DNA of 23,064 bases from contig JALLAZ010000947.1 of NCBI GenBank assembly GCA_036939755.1, forward strand, positions 1-23,064, given 5' to 3'. Position 1 is the first letter of the stretch, and every line of letters starts with the position of its first letter. Positions 17,501-23,064 of the stretch are shown piece by piece. Source of the stretch: Stephanodiscus triporus (lineage: Eukaryota; Bacillariophyta; Thalassiosirophyceae; Thalassiosirales; Thalassiosiraceae). Below the pieces are notes generated by a model, which saw only the letters and a list, made by a program, of their open reading frames with translations, searched no databases and was not told where the DNA came from. Position numbers and translations under genes: made by a program.

Positions 17501-20500
17501 GGACACCGACGACTGAACATCGTTGTTCGATTCATGTGGTAGACGCAACGCTCCTTTTGAATCCAACTTGACCACTGTTGTTTGCCTTTGTTCAAATGGC
17601 ATTGTGTTAATGTGAACAAATGCTAGTGTTGTCATGACTTCGTTCTGACCCAAAAGTTTCTGCTGCATTTCAGGAAACGAAACAGCTCTCCCGCACGGTC
17701 GATGTTTACGATTTGATTTCTGGTGTGCATTATCTTCATTGATTCTAGAACGAGTAATCTTGGTGTTATGCAAAAATCTGGTGTCTACCTGCATGTTTGC
17801 GCTGTTGTGAACACTGGGAGCAACAGTAACCTGATTATTCTGATCACGCTCTGTGACGTAAGCCACAACATAGCGTGCCACACCATTTGTAGTTGTCATC
17901 ACTTGAGCATTCTGCATTGACTGTGTTGCACCAAACAGTTCAGGGATAACGGGTGACATGTTCTCTTTTGCTTTTGGATCACATCGCCCAAAATGACGTG
18001 TGGGTCTGAACAATTCATTCTCAAAAGTTCCCTTCATTGCCTCATCCACAGGAGGCTTGTATATTCCAATACGCTCCAACGTTTCCATACATTCTGGACT
18101 CAATGAGAATTTTGTCTCCCTGAATTCATCCTCCAAAGGGTCTCGCCTCCCTGCTGTTGGATGTGGCTTTTTGCACTGGAAACACTCAGGACCCACGCCG
18201 TCTGATATTCTTATCATGCATCTTTTGGAGCATTTGTGTGGAAGAATTCTTTCTGCGAGTTCTGTCATTTCAAACCAATCGTGTTTCTTATTAAATATCC
18301 CGAGCTCAACGTAACGATCCAGCTCTCTTGTTGAAAACAGTGATGCAACGTTGGACCTTATTAAGCCACAGACAAAATCGATTACTTCCTTATCCGACAT
18401 TGTGTCCTTATCAAGTGCTATCATCCCATGAATGTGTGGAAGATTCCCAACATCATCCTGATATTCATCTCTCCAAAAGGCGTGTCTCACTTTGCGTAGC
18501 ACCGAAGTCTTGCTGTATGTCAGGTATTTGAGAAATATCCTTCTTACTTCGTACCAAACTCTACCCAAAATTGCTCCATATGCTAGCTCAAATGATCGTT
18601 TTATCTCATTGTGTTGCATTATTGTCATGCGTGAATATCTTGGTATATACTTGCTCCATTCCATGCCCTCCTTCCATTCGTGAAGATGCTTCACTCCAGG
18701 ATGACATTTTTGGTTACACGTGAACGTGAGAAATAAATCAAACTTCACATATGGCTGAGCACCAGCTAAATTTAAAGCAGCTTGACGACTATCAAGACCC
18801 TCGGATAGATTAGTTCTGTCTTTGTCGCGGACAGACATGCCATGGGGACTTAATAGGTCAACCACGAATCCATTTCTTTCCGCTAGCCTTGAGTCTATGT
18901 TACTCATGACTCCATTACTCTGAACATCATACAGATATGCACATGTCAAAGGACAGGTGCTAGCCGACGAACTTGCACTAGTCAGGAGACAACGGGCTCG
19001 CTGCAAGTTGGACGCAAAACCAAAAGGATGAGTAATGTGGGAGTATGTGAAGAGCGGGGCATCACCTAATATTGCACACATATCATTAGTTGCCTGAGAA
19101 TAGAAATGGCGAGGAAACAGAGTGCCCATTGGATAAATAAAGGGATAAGAAACACCACATTGTCTTGCTACAAAACGTTGAACCCAGTTCTGTTGAGGAC
19201 TTGTTCCTGTGATACGATGGTTGTATCTATTGCACAGATTCCCAACTTGATTCAACAGAACGTGAATTGGAACACTGTGTAGCTCGTTTACACGAGATAC
19301 CATAGATAACGCAACATTTCCCGCATCTGTTGTGGGAAGCTGTTCCTCTTCACGGCCATCAAATATGTCACATGCCGGCATGTCTTGAATGTCATAGTGA
19401 GCATTTGTCAGATAGTCACCTAGAATGTAGCCATCGTTGTCCATATCGTTAAATTCATTGTCTTGAAGTCGGTTAACTAAAATGTCGCGTAAACCAAGAT
19501 CATCATCATTTCCCTCATCGGATAACTGCCCCCTGTCGCAATCAGAAAATGTCTCGATGGCAATATCTAGTTCCCCATGTCCGCCTTGTGAAGGCACGGC
19601 ATTATTTGGAAGCTGTGGAAAGTGTGAGCATCAGGTTTGTTGGTGTCTCAGAATTTTGTTCGGTCGGATGACTTACAGATGGGAAAGCTGCTGGTGCTGA
19701 ACTCCTTTCGCTAATTTCATTGGCCTCAGGCACAGGAGAAAAGGTGGTTGCTACTGTCATTGGCAGTCCATCAAAACATTGCCTACATATGCGAGTGTTG
19801 CAAGAGTTGTTACTGCAAACAAATCTCTCTTTTCCTGTACAACCAGCTTGCATGCATAGCCTTTTGTCCTTTCGAAGTCTTCCTGATATTATAAGAGGAA
19901 ATGTGTTGCAGCTGCAAAACACGTGTGTCTGTCCACCTAATGAATGAAAAAAGTTTAATTTGTATCGACTCGTTTGTGAATCCTGAACCCTCACATAAAC
20001 TGTCAACAATGCATATGCAGTACCAGCAATTCTGATATCATCAGCACTATGATGCGTCATGACCTCACTCGATTTACTGTTCCTCGTTTGTTTCCAATAT
20101 TTACAAAAACCTGTTCCGTGGCGAGCCCAACGTACACCTGTAAATGCTCCCGGGCGACAAGTCTCATTTGCCTCAGCATCAATGGCAATCACCACCCTGG
20201 CCTCAAACACAATATGCCCAATTGAAACAAAATCCTCGATTTTATGGGATATGTCCTGCAATTCTGTCTCAACAACAATTATTATATCTTTTCCAATACT
20301 GGACACAGCATATTCTATACTTGACACAATATCAATGGAAGGGTAGTCGGCCACTTGGAATAACTTCCTCCAATATGCAATATTGAACCTGAAGAAAAGA
20401 TTTCTGTCTTCGAAGGATGACCCTTCAAATTCTAACATGTCTTGTGGCATGAATTTCTTGATCCTATCCAACAACTTTTCTACAGTATTGTTTTGGCTTG

Positions 20501-22193
20501 CCTTGAATGGAGACCCACTACTACTCTTCACATTTATGTCAGCATATTTTGCATACTTCAAACAAAGATGGGTAAGAAAGTGACCCTCCCATCCATCATA
20601 TCGAAATGGTAGTCTCTTTTCTGCAATTGCCTCGTACAGATCTTTGCACCCCATTATTGCTCCTATTAAGACCCACAGCATCATTGCTGGTTCCCCCTTT
20701 CCTGTACTCTTATAATTCTCCACGGGGGTAAAAGGATAGCCATGTCCATTTGAATCTTCCATTTGAATGGCATTTATTGTAGGCAACCAAGAGCACCCAC
20801 ATGTGGTCACTTCTTCCCGATATCGACCAAATCCGACACTTCTTCTAACTACTACATCAACTGATTCGTCTCTCCCTTTTTTCTGAAAGAGCATACAGTC
20901 TCTCAAGTTAACATAGGTTGCTGATTCTATATACTTTTGTAAACTACCTTCAGGGTAATCCTCGGCAGCACGTTCACGTAAATTCTTTGCCAGCTCTGCA
21001 TTCATCATTCCATCTCTCACAAACTGCGATATCAACGAATTAATGTCGTTACGCTTAGCTATTGATTGCGTCTCGTGCATCATCAGCATGACTGAAGGGC
21101 TTGAAAATTGTGGTTCTGATGTTAAATAAAAAGAGTCTGCTCCACTGAACGTATATTGTTGGGATGTCATCATCATGGTGGTGTTGTACTTGGAAGCTTT
21201 CATGTTACCAACTGTTCTAGGCTGAGCCTGACACGGACACAGCTGGTCAGACCGTTCTGAACTCAAGATGTTGTTAGGCTTACGAGGAGGATGCAAGTAT
21301 AACCGCTTTGTGTCGGAATGTTTCATATGATGTCGGCAAACCATTGCCATCAATCCCTCTCCTTCCTCCAATACCACGCAAGGTTGCACTGGCCACTTAG
21401 GATTCATCAGAACAAGATCACGATTTTCCTCCTCACAAATATAATCATTACGAGATGATTCGACAAAGTGAATTTTTCGATACCATTGTGCAGTGGGAAA
21501 GTTGAGTACAACCTTTCGCAGGTGATGCTGTATCAAAATGCCAAGATTTGTGTGACCCGCTTCAAAACAAAATTCGGTGCACCCCCACGGACACAGCACA
21601 TCTGGTATCAATGAAGGCTTTTCAGAATTCAACTCAACCAGCATCCTCTTCAAATCCAAACTATGGATATTGTTCCAAAATTTATCCACATCCATTGTGC
21701 GATCAACAAAGAACGGCTTTGGTTGGTCTAAGGTACATCCATCATAGGGTTTTATAATATTGCCACGGTAACGGTACTGAATGATACCGATGGCTTCAAA
21801 CCAATATTCTCTCATGGATGCACATATCATCCGCCACAAAGTCTCTGCACCTTCAATTTGATGATATGGTACATTATCTGATGCATTACATCCACTTAGA
21901 ATGTCCCATAAAAATGAAGGCCAGATGTTTTTCCAGTCAAACATGTGTGCCTTCTGAGATGAAGTCATGGACGAATAATCTGGAGTCTTCTTAAGGCAAC
22001 GTTCACATTCCTGACACAGTGTGAAAAATATTACTTGATCATCCACTCGTCGTGGTTTAACCTTGGCGAGCTTGCATGTACGAATCTCCTCGTTCAAGAC
22101 TACAGTAAATGTCAACTTGTATCTTGGATCAACACTGAAATCCCTACGGTGACAGTTGTCACATGAATCCTTTTCCTTGTCAACCACCTCCAT
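14507..22193 (-). CDS. Giant Helitron-like Rep/helicase with C-terminal GIY-YIG nuclease (2540 aa)
   Basis: Exons 22193-19677 (839 codons) and 19612-14507 (1701 codons plus stop) join across a 64-nt phase-0 intron. Domains, approximate residues: CxxC pairs at 11/14 and 60/63; a large unknown region with an internal Cys/His module (VLCPWGCTEFCFEAGH); a Cys cluster at 760-805 (CSCN, then CMQAGC, CSNNSC, ICRQC); an HUH Rep domain near 1130-1420 with FLTFTCN, the metal-binding HxH in LPHIHGMIAL and a YxxxY tyrosine pair (ARYVVAYV); a zinc cluster between these (HKCSKRC, ECFQCKKPH); a Pif1-type SF1 helicase near 1910-2370 with Walker A GVPGSGKS, Walker B LLFDEFGQ, TVDPAQFGPI and VVMLSRTR; and finally, near 2412-2500, a GIY-YIG fold (VYML, RTYVGQT, QRLYQHN, distal Glu in EREGIEKRW) closest by eye to Slx1-like nucleases. 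In Helitrons this protein nicks DNA and drives rolling-circle transposition. All core motifs look intact. Helentrons carry an AP endonuclease, so GIY-YIG here is unusual. The start abuts copia-type sequence, so the native promoter may be lost. Confidence 0.9.
19613..19676 (-). other. Intron joining the two Rep/helicase exons (64 nt)
   Basis: Donor GTAAGT at 19676 downwards, acceptor TTCCACAG ending at 19613, phase 0. Splicing joins PAAFPS to LPNNAVPSQGG. Unspliced, the upstream frame ends in TAA just past the acceptor and the downstream frame has no ATG near its start, only GTG, which supports splicing. Confidence 0.85.
22126..22158 (-). repeat. 33-bp exact repeat, copy in the Rep/helicase gene
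   Basis: The reverse complement of this stretch equals 13899-13931. Here it encodes the first Cys pair of the protein (CDNCHRRDFSVDP), which pairs plausibly with CQEC about 46 residues later. That makes this the more likely native location. Confidence 0.95.
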
Positions 22194-23064
22194 ATCATGA
22201 TGTGCGCGCCTCTCTGTATGTCACTCCTCTGACAGACGTGCACGCCCATCTTCATGCTCATGCCCTGTCTAATCGGTCTGCCGTTTCTCACTTTGTCGCT
22301 CCGCTGACACAGGGGTCCTCGAGTTTGCCCCAACTGTGAAGGGCTTGCATGCCCTCAACCTTCAAGAGTGCCCTGAGGCTGCCTTTCTTCTTGTCAACGA
22401 TGCCGAACTCACATATCACTCACCTGTCCAAACGATCCGGGGGAATTATGAAGGTTTTACAAAAAAACAGGTCCAACGTGCTACTCTTGCTCGCCGTCTC
22501 ATGGGTATGATCGGCACCCCCACGGAACGTGACTACCAAGGCCTGGTACGTCAGAATCTTTTACAAGATTGCCCTATCACTCCGACTGATATTGCCAATG
22601 CTCACACAATTTTTGGCCTGGACCTGGTCAACATAAGGGGTAAAAGCATGGAACTTGTGGAGATACCACAGCAAATCTTATCCAATCAATGCAACGTCAC
22701 ACTTTCTGCGGATGTCATGTTTGTGAACAAAGTCCCATTCCTTGTCTCATCATCTAGAAACATTGACCTAGCAACGATTGAAATCGTCCCACGCTGTTTA
22801 GCTTCCAAACTTGGCTTCCTCCTTCAATGGATTATGACAGTTTATGCTCATGCAGGGTTCACCGTTCAAGCAATTCTGATGGACAATGACTTCAACAAGG
22901 TCTACGGATCATGCCTCCAATGTTATTATCAATACTACTGCTGCCTCGAAGCATGTCGGCGACATCGAGTGCAGGATCAGCGTCATCAAGGAACGTTGCT
23001 GTGGTATCCTCTGCACCCTCCCATACACTCAATTCCCGCAAATCATGCTCGTGCATTTGCTTCA
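22194..23064 (+). pseudogene. Frameshifted Ty1/copia-type (diatom CoDi-like) pol fragment
   Basis: The plus strand reads retrotransposon pol in three frames. 22196 to about 22320 gives DVRASLYVTPLTDVHAHLHA. A frameshift near 22313-22327 leads to a frame with VKGLHALNLQECPEAAFLL, SPVQTIRGNYEGFTKKQVQR and LMGMIGTPTERDYQGLVRQN. A second frameshift near 22905 leads to NTTAASKHVGDIE and GILCTLPYTQFPQIML. From family knowledge this is the pre-integrase/integrase region of diatom copia-like elements, with candidate integrase acidic residues in SADVMF, LMDND and VGDIE. Two frameshifts mean it cannot encode an active protein. It runs off the window, and no LTR or 5' gag is visible. The similarity begins within a few bases of the Rep/helicase start codon. 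Confidence 0.85.

Noticed and set aside
13899..22158. 33-bp inverted pair as terminal inverted repeats of a DNA transposon
   Set aside because: Both copies lie inside coding exons in frame, and one is well inside the 597-aa gene rather than at a gene boundary. They are reported as a repeat, not as termini.
1..23064. tRNA, rRNA, CRISPR or bacterial operon features
   Set aside because: None was seen. Introns, histone and SET domains show eukaryotic DNA, and no repeat-spacer array or RNA gene signature was found by eye.

Overview
The window looks like nuclear DNA of a eukaryotic microalga, most likely a diatom. Four lines of evidence support this: short GT-AG introns (64-89 nt) that restore reading frames, a TTAGGG telomere-type array, a pol fragment resembling diatom Ty1/copia (CoDi-type) elements at the right edge, and eukaryote-only domains (histone H3, SET, Ulp1, Pif1-like helicase). 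Introns, reading frames and motifs were read directly from the sequence. The diatom assignment and the idea that the genes form one mobile unit are inferences.

Left part (1-2295): G+C-rich DNA with the 3' part of a Gly-rich protein (1-657, with a coding-like extension behind a UGA to 855), a short tandem-repeat block (1049-1192), and an unrecognised three-exon gene (1204-2229). A 42-bp TTAGGG array (2254-2295) follows that gene by about 25 bp and marks the change to A+T-richer DNA.

Middle part (2296-14409): faint remains of a minus-strand gene run into the telomeric array. They are followed by an intronless, strongly divergent histone H3 variant (2892-3293), a Cys-rich unknown ORF on the minus strand (3711-4436), and a long repeat-rich intergenic region. 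Next comes a 1081-aa protein carrying both an Ulp1-type SUMO protease and an AWS/SET/post-SET lysine methyltransferase (5692-8937), bracketed by 129-bp direct repeats. Three unrecognised genes follow: a spliced 477-aa protein (minus, 9395-10896), a 292-aa protein (plus, 11149-12027) and a spliced 597-aa protein (plus, 12533-14409). The Ulp1-SET gene and the 597-aa gene share an upstream repeat module, and short sequences built around TGACNGTCA recur in several intergenic regions.

Right part (14410-23064): two long minus-strand ORFs are joined by a 64-nt intron into one 2540-aa protein. It is a Helitron-like Rep/helicase with Cys-rich N-terminal modules, an HUH nuclease, a Pif1-type helicase and, unusually, a C-terminal Slx1-like GIY-YIG nuclease. 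Its start codon directly abuts a frameshifted copia-type pol fragment. An exact 33-bp in-frame sequence (NCHRRDFSVDP) is shared in inverted orientation with the neighbouring 597-aa gene.

Working hypothesis: 2.3-22.2 kb is all or part of a large Helitron-like element, or a host locus colonised by one. It would combine a replication/transposition protein with chromatin-modifying cargo: an H3 variant, an H3-methyltransferase-like SET domain and a SUMO protease. Termini were not identified, so the unit is not proven.
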